DNA of 64,000 nucleotides from Bradyrhizobium sp. KBS0727 (GCF_005937885.2 NZ_CP042176.1:6443501-6507500); one strand, 5' to 3'; shown: positions 8,987-18,101, counted from the stretch's first letter. Notes: generated from the letters alone by a model not told the origin. A program made the numbers and translations.

Positions 8987-10628
8987 AGACGCGCTCCTTG
9001 AATGGTTCGACACCGAGCCGCTTGACCGTATCCACGAACAGTTCTTCGGGACGGTCGCGCAGCGCGAGATAGGCTTCGACAATGTCTTCGATCACATCGG
9101 CGACCTCGGCGTAAGGCACCGACGGGCCGATCAGGGTGCCCATCTGGGCGTTCTCGTCGGCGCGGCCGCCGATCGTGATCTGGTAGAATTCCTCGCCGTT
9201 CTTTTCGACGCCGAGAATGCCGATGTGGCCGACATGGTGATGGCCGCAGGCATTGATGCAGCCGGAAATGTTGATGTGCAGCCGCCCGATCAGATTGGCG
9301 GTGTCATGGTTGGCAAAGCGCTTGGTCAATTCCTGCGCGATCGGGATCGAACGCGCATTGGCCAGCGAGCAGTAATCAAGCCCCGGACAGGCGATGATAT
9401 CGGTCACCAGGTTGATATTCGGCGTGGCGACGCCGATTCGATCGAGCGCCTTCCACAACACCGGCAGGTCGCGCTTGGCGACATGCGGCAGCACCAGATT
9501 CTGCTCGTGACCGACACGGATTTCGCCGAAGGAATATTTCTGGGCGAGGTCGGCAATCGCGTCCATCTGATCGGCGGTAGCGTCGCCCGGCGGTCCGCCC
9601 ACCGGCTTCAGCGACAGCGTCACGATCGAATAGCCCTGCACCTTGTGCGGGAACACGGAGTTCTTTCGCCACGCCTCGAACTTCGGATCGTGCGCCGCCT
9701 GCTTCAGCTCGTCCGGCATGTGCGGCAGCTTTTCGTAGGCCGGATAGGAGAAGCGCGAACGGATTTCCTCGACGACGGCATTGTCCAGCGTCAGCGCGCT
9801 GTCGTCCATCAGCTTCCATTCTTCCTCGACTTCTTTTGCGAACTTCTCGATGCCGAGTTCGTGCACGAGGATCTTGATCCGCGCCTTGTAGATGTTGTCG
9901 CGGCGACCGTACTGGTTGTAGACGCGCAGGATCGCCTCGACATAGCTCAGGAGATCGCGGCCGTGGACGAACGGCTTGATAGTCTTGCCGATGAACGGCG
10001 TGCGGCCGAGACCGCCGCCGACCAGCACCTCGAAGCCGGTTTCTCCGTCGGCGTTCTTGTGCAGCCGCAGGCCGATGTCGTGGATCTTGATCGCGGCACG
10101 GTCATGGTCCGAGGCGGTGATCGCGAATTTGAACTTGCGCGGCAGGAACGAGAATTCCGGATGCAGCGTGGTGTACTGCCGCAGGATTTCGGACCAGATG
10201 CGGGGATCTTCGACCTCGCCGGGTGCGACGCCGGCCCACTGGTCCGAGGTGACGTTGCGGGTGTTGTTGCCCGAGGTCTGCATGGCGTGGATGCCGACGC
10301 CGGCAAGGTATTCCAGCGCATCCGGCAGTTCGGCAAGCTTGATCCAGTTGTACTGGATGTTCTGCCGCGTGGTGAAGTGGCCGTAGCCGCGATCGTAGCG
10401 GCGCGCGACGTGCGCCAGCGCCCGCAACTGCTTCGACGACAGCGTGCCGTAGGGAATGGCGACGCGGAACATATAGGCGTGCAGTTGCAGATAGACGCCG
10501 TTTTGCAACCGCAGCATCTTGAATTCGTCCTCGGTGAGTTCGCCGGAAAGACGGCGCTTCACCTGGTCGCGAAATTCGGAGACACGCTCGTTGATCAGCG
10601 TGCGGTCGAGTTCGTCATATGCGTACAT
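8973..10628 (-). CDS. cysI: Nitrite/sulfite reductase hemoprotein (siroheme, [4Fe-4S])
   Basis: A 551-residue reductase converting sulfite to sulfide. Cys414, Cys420, Cys457 and Cys461 (CPGLDYC and SGCINAC) bind the coupled iron-sulfur cluster and siroheme, and two ferredoxin-like half-domains are visible. No flavoprotein partner (CysJ) is encoded nearby, so electrons probably come from ferredoxin. Nitrite reductases share this fold, but the cys operon supports sulfite. Siroheme would come from CysG, two genes upstream. Confidence 0.92.
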   Translation of the reverse strand: MYAYDELDRTLINERVSEFRDQVKRRLSGELTEDEFKMLRLQNGVYLQLHAYMFRVAIPYGTLSSKQLRALAHVARRYDRGYGHFTTRQNIQYNWIKLAELPDALEYLAGVGIHAMQTSGNNTRNVTSDQWAGVAPGEVEDPRIWSEILRQYTTLHPEFSFLPRKFKFAITASDHDRAAIKIHDIGLRLHKNADGETGFEVLVGGGLGRTPFIGKTIKPFVHGRDLLSYVEAILRVYNQYGRRDNIYKARIKILVHELGIEKFAKEVEEEWKLMDDSALTLDNAVVEEIRSRFSYPAYEKLPHMPDELKQAAHDPKFEAWRKNSVFPHKVQGYSIVTLSLKPVGGPPGDATADQMDAIADLAQKYSFGEIRVGHEQNLVLPHVAKRDLPVLWKALDRIGVATPNINLVTDIIACPGLDYCSLANARSIPIAQELTKRFANHDTANLIGRLHINISGCINACGHHHVGHIGILGVEKNGEEFYQITIGGRADENAQMGTLIGPSVPYAEVADVIEDIVEAYLALRDRPEELFVDTVKRLGVEPFKERVYATR

Positions 10629-10649
10629 GATGGATCAACCCTTGATGGA

Positions 10650-10973
10650 TCAGGCTTGCGCCGGAACCGGAATATCGATGGTCAGACCTGCCGACCGGAT
10701 CTGTTCACGAAGATTGCCGGGCCCGATCTTGCCGGTGTCCCTGACCTCGACCGGCGCGATATAGGCACCGATCGCGCCGACGTCATCGGCGACGGATTCG
10801 GCCAGCAGCGCGCGGGCTTCATCGGAAGTCCGGACGATCGCGGCATCCGAGAGCTCCGTCGACCAGCCTTGCTGAGCGGTACGGTAGATCACGGCGCCAT
10901 CCCAGGTTCGGTTGGCGGTCACCATCGACGGGCCCGATAATTTGATTTTCTTCTGTTCGAGCGGAGAGGTCAT
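10650..10973 (-). CDS. DUF2849 small protein
   Basis: A 107-residue soluble protein containing TANRTWDGAVIYRT and a C-terminal APVEVRDTGKIGPGNLREQIRSAG-like segment, which match DUF2849. It is fixed between cysG and cysI in many alphaproteobacteria. It overlaps the cysG stop by four bases and precedes cysI by 21 bases. No function is known; the context suggests a helper for siroheme insertion or electron supply, which is inference only. Confidence 0.85.
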   Translation of the reverse strand: MTSPLEQKKIKLSGPSMVTANRTWDGAVIYRTAQQGWSTELSDAAIVRTSDEARALLAESVADDVGAIGAYIAPVEVRDTGKIGPGNLREQIRSAGLTIDIPVPAQA

Positions 10974-12424
10974 TCGGCAGCTTCCAGCAGGTTGGAGATC
11001 ACTTCGTTGAGATGGAATTGTTCATCGAGGTTGGACTGGCGCCACGGCGCGGAATGCGCAACCACGTCGCCGATAATGAGGACGGCGGGCCCGCCGTCGA
11101 TTTGTTCGACCAGGCCGGGAAGATTTTCGAGCCTGCCGACCGCGGCCTGCGCGTCCGGCCGCGTCACCCGCGCGAAAACGCCGACCGGCGTCTGCGGCGA
11201 GCGGCCGGCGGCCAGCAGGCCCTCGCGGACCGACGGCGCCGCGGTCATGCCCATGTAGACGACGATGGTCATCTTGTCGTCCGTGAGCACCGACCAGTCC
11301 ACCTTCTCGGCGTCGCTGGCCTTGTGCGCGGTCAGGAAGGTGATGCGCGTCGCCTCGCGCCGATAGGTCAGCGGCACTTCGAATTGCGAGGCGGCCCCCA
11401 GTCCCGCGGTGATGCCCGGCACCACCGAACAGGCGACGCCGGCCTGACGCAGCGCGTCGATTTCCTCGCCACCGCGGCCAAAGATGAAGGAGTCACCGCC
11501 CTTCAGCCGCACCACGCGCTGGCCGCCCCTGGCCGCATCGATCAGCAACTGGTTGATGTTTTCCTGGCCGATACCGGGCTTGCCGACGCGGCGGCCAACC
11601 GGAATGCGCGACGCATCGCGACGAATGCGATCGAGAATCTCCGCCGACACCAGTTCGTCGTAGAACACGACATCGGCATCCTGCAGCGCGCGCAACGCCT
11701 TGACGGTGAGCAGATCCGGATCGCCCGGTCCGGCGCCGACCAGCGTCACCCAGCCCTCTGCCTTGCCCTGCGCGTTGGCGCCGGCGAAGCCGGAGGGATC
11801 GGCGATGTCCTCGAGTGCGGTTTCGGCTTCGGTCCTGCGCCCGGCCAGAATCAGCGCGCCGATCGGGCCATCGATCACGCGTTCCCAGAAGCGGCGGCGC
11901 AGTGCGAATTCGGGGATGCGCTCATGCATCGATTTGCGAAAGCCGCCGATGAAACTGGCGAGATCGCCGATCCGCGCCGGCAACACGGCTTCGATGCGCT
12001 CGCGCACGCGGCGCGCCACCACCGGCGAGGACCCGCCGGTCCCGACCGCGACGACGACGTCGCCGCGATCGACGATTGCCGGAAAGATGAAGGTCGAATG
12101 CGCGAGGTCGTCCATCACATTGACGGGCAGGCCAACCGCCTTTGCCCGCACCGACATCGCAACGCCGATGTCGCCGGCACCGGCGCAGAGCACCGCGATG
12201 ACGTTTGAGAGATCAGCGGTCAGCGGATCGCCGGTCGCGGGTTCGATCCGCGCCGCGTCGGCGTCTTCGAGGCCGCCGAGATCGTAATTGCCGTCGGTCG
12301 AAAACCAGCGAACCCGTGCGCCCGCCGACGTCAGCAAACGCAATTTTGCGCGCACGAGATCGCCGGCTCCGACGAGCAGCACCACGCCGCTTTGCAAATC
12401 GAGGAACACGGGCAGAAATCGCAT
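10970..12424 (-). CDS. cysG: Siroheme synthase (uroporphyrin-III methyltransferase fused to precorrin-2 dehydrogenase/ferrochelatase)
   Basis: A 484-residue bifunctional enzyme making siroheme for CysI. The N-terminal Rossmann domain (FLDLQSGVVLLVGAGDLVRAK) oxidises precorrin-2 and inserts iron. The C-terminal methyltransferase begins at VTLVGAGPGDPDLLTVKAL and contains the SUMT motif VVRLKGGDSFIFGRGGEE. It is the first gene of the minus-strand assimilation operon and diverges from cysD across a 143-base promoter region. Confidence 0.93.
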   Translation of the reverse strand: MRFLPVFLDLQSGVVLLVGAGDLVRAKLRLLTSAGARVRWFSTDGNYDLGGLEDADAARIEPATGDPLTADLSNVIAVLCAGAGDIGVAMSVRAKAVGLPVNVMDDLAHSTFIFPAIVDRGDVVVAVGTGGSSPVVARRVRERIEAVLPARIGDLASFIGGFRKSMHERIPEFALRRRFWERVIDGPIGALILAGRRTEAETALEDIADPSGFAGANAQGKAEGWVTLVGAGPGDPDLLTVKALRALQDADVVFYDELVSAEILDRIRRDASRIPVGRRVGKPGIGQENINQLLIDAARGGQRVVRLKGGDSFIFGRGGEEIDALRQAGVACSVVPGITAGLGAASQFEVPLTYRREATRITFLTAHKASDAEKVDWSVLTDDKMTIVVYMGMTAAPSVREGLLAAGRSPQTPVGVFARVTRPDAQAAVGRLENLPGLVEQIDGGPAVLIIGDVVAHSAPWRQSNLDEQFHLNEVISNLLEAAE

Positions 12425-12567
12425 GCGATACTCGCTTCCCCCACTTCCGGGGTTGACTGGAATTATTTTCTATATATGTCTCGTTCAATGGCCGCAAAGA
12501 GAAAATTATTTCTTCTCTATTGCGGTGCAACTATAGAATTTTAGCCTCCTACCGCCAAGGCTCAGAG
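12425..12567. promoter_or_regulatory. Divergent cysG/cysD control region with a long inverted repeat
   Basis: This AT-rich spacer, in a GC-rich genome, must carry promoters for both cys operons. It holds an inverted repeat: CCGCAAAGAGAA at 12492-12503, a 9-base gap, then TTCTCT (12513-12518), one unpaired A, and TTGCGG (12520-12525). A similar AT-rich block, AATTATTTTCTATATA, lies at 12461-12476. Such symmetry suits a dimeric sulfur regulator or an RNA hairpin in the cysD leader. I cannot name the regulator. Confidence 0.5.
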
Positions 12568-13473
12568 ATGCATCTTCTCAACAACGAATCCGCTTCAGAC
12601 CGATTGCGCGGCCCGGACCTCCAACAGGCATCTTCCGTGCCGCGAATTTTGGCGGCGGGACGGCTGCCGCCGCCGTCGATGGATCACCTCGACGAACTCG
12701 AGGCGCAGAGCATCTACATTCTGCGCGAAGCGTTCGCGCGGCTGAAGAAGCTGGCGCTGCTGTGGTCGCTGGGCAAGGATTCCAACGTGATGATCTGGCT
12801 GGCGCGCAAGGCCTTCTTCGGCCGCGTGCCGTTCCCGGCGCTGCACGTCGACACCGGCAAGAAATTTGCGGAGATGTATGCGTTCCGCGACCGCTTCGGA
12901 AAAGAGTGGGAGCTCGATCTCAAGATCGAGCCCTGCCCGTCGATCGATGCGGTCGATCCGACCTTGCCGCCGGCCGCACGCTCCGCGGCGCGCAAGACCG
13001 AAGGCCTGAAGTGGGCGCTGACCAAATACGGTTTCGACGGATTAATCGCCGGCATCCGCCGCGACGAGGAAGCAACCCGCGCCAAAGAGCGCGTGTTCTC
13101 ACCGCGCGGCCTCGAAGGCGGCTGGGACGTCCGCGATCAGCCGCCGGAATTCTGGGACCAGTTCAACGCCTCGCCGCCGCCGGGCGCGCATTTGCGCATT
13201 CATCCGATCCTGCATTGGACCGAGGCCGACATCTGGGCCTACACCAAGCGCGAAAATATTCCGATCATCCCGCTTTATCTGGCGAAAGACGGCAAGCGTT
13301 ATCGCTCGCTCGGCGACCAGGACATCACCAATCCGGTGGCGTCATCCGCGTCGAACATCGACGAGATCCTGACCGAGCTCGACGGCACCAAGGTGCCGGA
13401 GCGCGCCGGCCGTGCGCTCGACCACGAAACCGAAGATGCCTTCGAGCGGCTCCGCGTCGCCGGCTATCTCTGA
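12568..13473 (+). CDS. cysD: Sulfate adenylyltransferase subunit 2
   Basis: A 301-residue ATP-pyrophosphatase-fold enzyme that, with CysN, makes APS from ATP and sulfate. The PP-loop reads WSLGKDSNVM in place of the commoner SGGKDS, as in other CysD proteins, and is followed by FPALHVDTGKKF and GIRRDEEATRAKER. The ATG at 12568 has AAGG seven to ten bases upstream. It is followed by cysNC 25 bases later. Confidence 0.93.
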   Translation: MHLLNNESASDRLRGPDLQQASSVPRILAAGRLPPPSMDHLDELEAQSIYILREAFARLKKLALLWSLGKDSNVMIWLARKAFFGRVPFPALHVDTGKKFAEMYAFRDRFGKEWELDLKIEPCPSIDAVDPTLPPAARSAARKTEGLKWALTKYGFDGLIAGIRRDEEATRAKERVFSPRGLEGGWDVRDQPPEFWDQFNASPPPGAHLRIHPILHWTEADIWAYTKRENIPIIPLYLAKDGKRYRSLGDQDITNPVASSASNIDEILTELDGTKVPERAGRALDHETEDAFERLRVAGYL

Positions 13474-13498
13474 CCTGTTTTCAAGTTAGGCGGCTCCG

Positions 13499-15415
13499 AT
13501 GAACATGATCCTTCCCGCAAGCGTCTCGGCGACACCGAACGGCACCACGCGGCCGCAAGTCCGCATCGTCATCGTCGGTCATGTCGATCACGGCAAATCG
13601 ACCCTGGTCGGACGGCTGCTGCACGAGACCGGCAGCCTGCCCGAGGGCAAGCTCGAGATGCTGAAAGCCGTCAGCGCGCGGCGCGGCATGCCGTTCGAAT
13701 GGTCGTTCCTGCTCGATGCGCTGCAGACCGAGCGTGACCAGGGCATCACCATCGACACCACGCAGATCCGTTTCCGCACCCGCTCGCGCGACGTGGTGCT
13801 GATCGATGCGCCCGGTCACGCCGAATTCCTGCGCAACATGATCACCGGCGCCTCGCAGGCCGATGGCGCGGTGCTGATCATCGACGCGCTGGAAGGCGTG
13901 CGCGACCAGACAAGGCGTCACGGCTATCTCCTGCATCTCTTGGGAATCAAGCAGGTCGCTATCGTCGTCAACAAGATGGACCGGGTCGACTTCAGCGCCA
14001 GCAGATTCAAGGAGATCAGCGACGAGATTTCCGCGCATCTTGTTGCCCTCGGCGTGACGCCGTCGGCGGTGATTCCGATTTCCGCGCGCGATGGCGACGG
14101 CGTCGCCGAACACACCGCCAGGATCGGCTGGTACCGGGGCCCGACCGTGGTCGAGGCGCTCGATGCGCTCGAGCCGGCCCGACCGCTGGAGCAACTGGCG
14201 CTGCGGCTGCCGGTGCAGGCGATCTACAAGTTCGACGACCGCCGCATCGTCGCGGGCCGCGTCGAATCCGGCCACCTCAGTGCCGGCGATGAAATCGTCA
14301 TCATGCCCGCCGGCAAGATCGCCAGGATCAAGACCGTCGAGAGCTGGCCGGTGACGCCGCTTCCGGGCAGCCACGGCGCCGGCCGCTCGGTCGGCATCAC
14401 GCTCGACCGCGAACTGTTCATCGAACGCGGCGACGTCATTGCGCACGCCGGAGCAACCCCGCGCGATACGCGGCGGATCCGCGCCCGGATTTTCTGGCTG
14501 CACGACAAGCCGCTGTCGAAGGGCGATCAGATCCTGATCCGCCTCGGCACAAGAGAGAGCCGCGCCAGCGTGGTCGCGATCGAGAAGGCGGTCGATCCCG
14601 GCGAACTTTCCAACGAGGAGACCAAGGCGATCGCACGCAATCACGTCGGCGAAATCGACATCTCGCTGGCGCAGCCGATCGCGGCCGATCCCTATTCCGA
14701 CAATCCGCGCACCGGACGGCTGGTGATCGAGGTCAACGGCCGCATTGCCGGCGGCGGCCTGGTGCTGTCGGTCGACGCCGGACAACGCGCCATTCCCGTC
14801 GACATCGTGCCGGTGGAGAGTGCGTTGCGCCCCGAGGAGCGCTCGGCGCGTTACCGCCACAACGGCGCGGTGATCTGGCTGACCGGCTTGCCGGGCTCCG
14901 GCAAATCGACGCTGGCCCGCGCGCTGGAGCGCCGGCTGTTCGGCAACGGCGGCTCGCCCATTCTGCTTGACGGCGACACGCTGCGCGCCGGCCTCAACAG
15001 CGACCTTGGCTTTTCTCCGCAGGACCGCAGCGAAAACATCCGGCGCCTGGCCGAAGTCGCCACCCATCTGGCGCGCAACGGCCATATCGCGATCGTCGCC
15101 GCGGTTTCGCCGGCGCTGGCCGATCGCGCCGCGGCGCGGCGCATCGCCGACACCGCGTTCCGCGAGGTTCACGTCGCCGCACCCGCCGAGGTCTGCGAGA
15201 GCCGCGATCCCAAGGGCCACTATGCCAAGGCACGCGCCGGGACCCTGCCGTCGTTCACCGGAATCACCAACGACTACCAGCCGCCGACCGAATGCGAGTT
15301 GAAGATCGACACCTCGACCCGCTCGGTGACCGACGCCACCGACGAGATCGAGCGGATGCTGGGCGAGACCGGCATCTTGTTCAACGAACTGGTCGACCTG
15401 GCGGCCAATATCTAG
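13499..15415 (+). CDS. cysNC: Fused sulfate adenylyltransferase subunit 1 / APS kinase (CysN-CysC)
   Basis: A 638-residue fusion. The N-terminal two thirds is the GTPase CysN, with GHVDHGKST at 27-35, DAPGHAEF and NKMD. The last 190 residues are the APS kinase CysC, with P-loop GLPGSGKST at 463-471. The same fusion is known as NodQ in rhizobia that sulfate Nod factors. Because CysH looks APS-specific, the kinase is not needed for assimilation and may supply PAPS to sulfotransferases. A second Met two codons in could also be the start. Confidence 0.93.
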   Translation: MNMILPASVSATPNGTTRPQVRIVIVGHVDHGKSTLVGRLLHETGSLPEGKLEMLKAVSARRGMPFEWSFLLDALQTERDQGITIDTTQIRFRTRSRDVVLIDAPGHAEFLRNMITGASQADGAVLIIDALEGVRDQTRRHGYLLHLLGIKQVAIVVNKMDRVDFSASRFKEISDEISAHLVALGVTPSAVIPISARDGDGVAEHTARIGWYRGPTVVEALDALEPARPLEQLALRLPVQAIYKFDDRRIVAGRVESGHLSAGDEIVIMPAGKIARIKTVESWPVTPLPGSHGAGRSVGITLDRELFIERGDVIAHAGATPRDTRRIRARIFWLHDKPLSKGDQILIRLGTRESRASVVAIEKAVDPGELSNEETKAIARNHVGEIDISLAQPIAADPYSDNPRTGRLVIEVNGRIAGGGLVLSVDAGQRAIPVDIVPVESALRPEERSARYRHNGAVIWLTGLPGSGKSTLARALERRLFGNGGSPILLDGDTLRAGLNSDLGFSPQDRSENIRRLAEVATHLARNGHIAIVAAVSPALADRAAARRIADTAFREVHVAAPAEVCESRDPKGHYAKARAGTLPSFTGITNDYQPPTECELKIDTSTRSVTDATDEIERMLGETGILFNELVDLAANI

Positions 15416-15477
15416 GCCTGCATTCAGGCCTATTGGGGCCTTCTCATTGACCCGGCTTTAGCGCTAAAAGGGCTGCC

Positions 15478-15503
15478 AACGCGGCCCCTTTGGCGCGTTT
15501 TTT
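15478..15503 (+). terminator. Weak candidate terminator after cysNC
   Basis: A short hairpin with arms AACGCG (15478-15483) and CGCGTT (15494-15499) runs into a T-rich stretch. It lies 62 bases past the cysNC stop and could separate it from glcB. The stem is only six pairs. Confidence 0.35.
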
Positions 15504-15559
15504 GCTGCTTTTCCTCTGAAAACAGCCCGTAAACGCCATTTCGATTGAGAAAGCCCATC

Positions 15560-17722
15560 ATGAATCGTGTCGATGCCCACGGATTGAAGATCGCCCCTGT
15601 CCTGTTCGATTTCATCGCCAAGGAGGCGACCCCCAAAACCGGGATTTCGCCCGACGCGTTCTGGGCCGGTGTCGCCGCCATCATCAAGACATTGGGGCCG
15701 AAAAACCGCGAATTGCTCGCCGTCCGCGACGCGCTGCAGGCCAAGATCGACGGCTGGCACCGCGCCCACAAGGGCAAGGCGTTCGACATGAACGCCTATA
15801 CGACCTTCCTCAAGGAGATCGGCTACCTGCTGCCAGAGCCGGCGACCCACAAGGTCGAGACGGCAAATGTCGATGAGGAAATCGGCAAGATCTGCGGGCC
15901 GCAGCTGGTCGTTCCCCTGACCAACGCCCGCTACGCGCTCAACGCCGCCAATGCGCGCTGGGGCAGCCTGTACGATGCGTTCTACGGCACCGACGCGATC
16001 CCGCACGATCCGAGCGAGGGCGGCAAGGGCTACAACAAGGCGCGCGGCGACAAGGTGATCGCCAAGGCCAAGGCCTTCCTCGACGCCGCCGTGCCGCTGG
16101 CGACCGGCAGCCACACCGACGTGACGTCGTACAGCGTCATCGCCGGCCAGCTTGCGGTCAAACTGAAGAGCGGCAATGCGACCGCGCTGAAAAATGCCGC
16201 GCAGTTCGCCGGCTATCTGGGTGACGACGCCGCACCGACCGCGATCCTGCTGGTCAACAACGGCATGCATATCGAGGTCAAGATCGACCGCAGCAACATC
16301 ATCGGCAAGGACGATCCGGCCGGCGTTGCCGACATGATCCTGGAATCGGCGGTCTCGACCATTCTGGACATGGAAGACTCGGTTGCGGCCGTCGATGCCG
16401 AAGACAAGGTGCTGGTCTATCGCAACACGCTCGGCCTGATGGACGGCTCGCTGTCGGCCGACTTCGACAAGGGCGGCAAGACGCTGAAGCGCGCGCTCAA
16501 CCCCGACCGCGTCTACAAGACGCCCGACGGCAAGCAGCTGACGCTGCACGGCCGCAGCCTGCTGCTGATGCGCAATGTCGGCCATCACATGTTCACCGAC
16601 GCCGTGCTCGACGACAAGGGCGAGGAAATTCCGGAAGGCCTGCTCGATGCCGCGGTCGCCGGCCTGTTGGCGATCCACGATCTCAAGGGCTCGTCCAAGA
16701 CCAGGAACAGCCGCACCGGCTCGGTCTACATCGTCAAGCCGAAGATGCACGGCCCCGACGAAGTAGCCCTGACCTGCGAACTGTTCGGCGCGGTCGAGAA
16801 GCTGCTGGGCCTGCCCGAGAACACCATGAAGGTCGGCATCATGGACGAGGAGCGCCGCACCACGGTCAACCTCAAAGCCTGCATCCAGAACGCCTCGAAG
16901 CGCATCTGCTTCATCAATACCGGCTTCCTCGATCGCACCGGCGACGAGATCCATACCTCGATGGAAGCGGGTCCGATGATCCGCAAGAACGACATGAAGG
17001 CGCAGCCCTGGATCAAGGCCTATGAAGACTGGAACGTCGACATGGGCCTGATCGACGGCCTGCCCGGCCATGCCCAGATCGGAAAGGGCATGTGGGCCGC
17101 GCCCGACAAGATGGCGGATATGCTCACCCAGAAGATCGGCCATCCGCAGGCCGGCGCCACCACGGCCTGGGTGCCGTCGCCGACAGCCGCCACGCTGCAC
17201 GCGCTGCATTATCATCAGGTCAACGTGCAGGCCCGCCAGCAGGAGCTCGCCAAGGGTGGCCAGCGCGCAAAACTCTCCGACATCCTGACCATTCCGGTGT
17301 CGCAGTCGAACTGGGCGCCGGATGACGTCAAGCAGGAGATCGACAACAACTGCCAGGGCATCCTCGGCTATGTCGTGCGCTGGATCGACCAAGGCGTCGG
17401 CTGCTCCAAGGTGCCCGACATCCATGACGTCGGCCTGATGGAAGACCGCGCCACCTTGCGTATCTCGAGCCAGCATCTGGCGAACTGGCTGCACCAAGGC
17501 GTCATCACCGAGGCTCAGGTGATGGAATCGCTGAAGCGCATGGCGGTCGTCGTTGACGGCCAGAACAAGGGCGATGCGCTGTACAAGCCGATGGCGCCTT
17601 CGTTCGACGGCGTCGCCTTCAAGGCAGCCTGCGACCTCATCTTCAAGGGCCGCACGCAGCCGAACGGCTATACCGAATACATCCTCACCGCCCGCCGCCG
17701 CGAAGCCAAGGCGGCCGGCTGA
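15560..17722 (+). CDS. glcB: Malate synthase G
   Basis: A 720-residue cytosolic enzyme condensing glyoxylate and acetyl-CoA to malate, in the glyoxylate shunt or glycolate use. The size is that of the monomeric G form, not the ~530-residue A form. Hallmarks are ILDMEDSVAAVDAEDK, SLLLMRNVGHHM, SRTGSVYIVKPKMHGP and RICFINTGFLDRTGDE. The ATG at 15560 is chosen over a TTG at 15545. It stands alone, ends in a strong terminator, and has no isocitrate lyase next to it. Confidence 0.95.
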   Translation: MNRVDAHGLKIAPVLFDFIAKEATPKTGISPDAFWAGVAAIIKTLGPKNRELLAVRDALQAKIDGWHRAHKGKAFDMNAYTTFLKEIGYLLPEPATHKVETANVDEEIGKICGPQLVVPLTNARYALNAANARWGSLYDAFYGTDAIPHDPSEGGKGYNKARGDKVIAKAKAFLDAAVPLATGSHTDVTSYSVIAGQLAVKLKSGNATALKNAAQFAGYLGDDAAPTAILLVNNGMHIEVKIDRSNIIGKDDPAGVADMILESAVSTILDMEDSVAAVDAEDKVLVYRNTLGLMDGSLSADFDKGGKTLKRALNPDRVYKTPDGKQLTLHGRSLLLMRNVGHHMFTDAVLDDKGEEIPEGLLDAAVAGLLAIHDLKGSSKTRNSRTGSVYIVKPKMHGPDEVALTCELFGAVEKLLGLPENTMKVGIMDEERRTTVNLKACIQNASKRICFINTGFLDRTGDEIHTSMEAGPMIRKNDMKAQPWIKAYEDWNVDMGLIDGLPGHAQIGKGMWAAPDKMADMLTQKIGHPQAGATTAWVPSPTAATLHALHYHQVNVQARQQELAKGGQRAKLSDILTIPVSQSNWAPDDVKQEIDNNCQGILGYVVRWIDQGVGCSKVPDIHDVGLMEDRATLRISSQHLANWLHQGVITEAQVMESLKRMAVVVDGQNKGDALYKPMAPSFDGVAFKAACDLIFKGRTQPNGYTEYILTARRREAKAAG

Positions 17723-17744
17723 TCGGCGAGGACGCGTCTCAAGG

Positions 17745-17775
17745 AAAAGCCCCGGCGATTTGCCGGGGCTTTTTT
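17745..17775 (+). terminator. Rho-independent terminator of glcB
   Basis: A 12-base arm AAAAGCCCCGGC pairs perfectly across a five-base loop with GCCGGGGCTTTT and runs into a T tract, 23 bases after the glcB stop. Confidence 0.9.
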
Positions 17776-17784
17776 CGTTTGTCT

Positions 17785-17865
17785 GTCATTCCGGGATGGT
17801 GCGCTAGCACCAGACCCGGAATCTCGAGATTCCGGGTTCGATGCTTCGCATCGCCCCGGAATGAC
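17785..17865. repeat. Composite palindromic repeat bounded by GTCATTCCGG / CCGGAATGAC
   Basis: Same family as the element at 3595-3712. It contains a palindrome centred on CTCGAG flanked by CCCGGAAT / ATTCCGGG, the small hairpin GGTGCGCTAGCACC, and CGATGC-TTC-GCATCG. It sits between the convergent ends of glcB and the small membrane protein gene. Confidence 0.75.
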
Positions 17866-17871
17866 GGCTCG

Positions 17872-18027
17872 CTAAAACACTGCGATGTATTTCAGCAGCG
17901 AGATCACGCCGAGCACGATCACGACGACGCGGCAAATCTGCTTGGCGCGGCCGTCGAGTGGTAGCAGGTTGATGAGATAGAGGATCAGGATAACGACGAG
18001 AAACGTGACGAGTGCGCTGACCAGCAT
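17872..18027 (-). CDS. Small membrane protein, Thivi_2564-like (51 residues)
   Basis: The frame encodes 51 residues starting MLVSALVTFLVVILILYLIN, then LLPLDGRAKQICRVVV and a second hydrophobic run ending YIAVF. It therefore has two membrane spans joined by a short polar loop. The pattern resembles the small Thivi_2564 family of unknown function. A consensus EcfG promoter lies about 50 bases upstream on the same strand, which supports real expression and a stress role. A G-rich stretch (GAGGGGG) precedes the ATG. Confidence 0.75.
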   Translation of the reverse strand: MLVSALVTFLVVILILYLINLLPLDGRAKQICRVVVIVLGVISLLKYIAVF

Positions 18028-18076
18028 GCGGGGGCCCCCTCGGCCATTCGTTGAAATGCGCTGTTAGGTTTTCGTT

Positions 18077-18101
18077 AACGTGCCGGATGGCTACGGGTTC
18101 C
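18077..18101 (-). promoter_or_regulatory. EcfG (general stress sigma factor) promoter for the 51-residue membrane protein
   Basis: On the minus strand the sequence reads GGAAC (18101-18097), 16 bases, CGTT (18080-18077). This is the full consensus of alphaproteobacterial EcfG promoters. Predicted transcription starts near 18070, about 43 bases before the ATG at 18027. Confidence 0.75.

Noticed and set aside
15464..17497. 677-residue minus-strand frame opposite glcB
   Set aside because: It mirrors the codon bias of malate synthase G on the other strand, with no motifs of its own.
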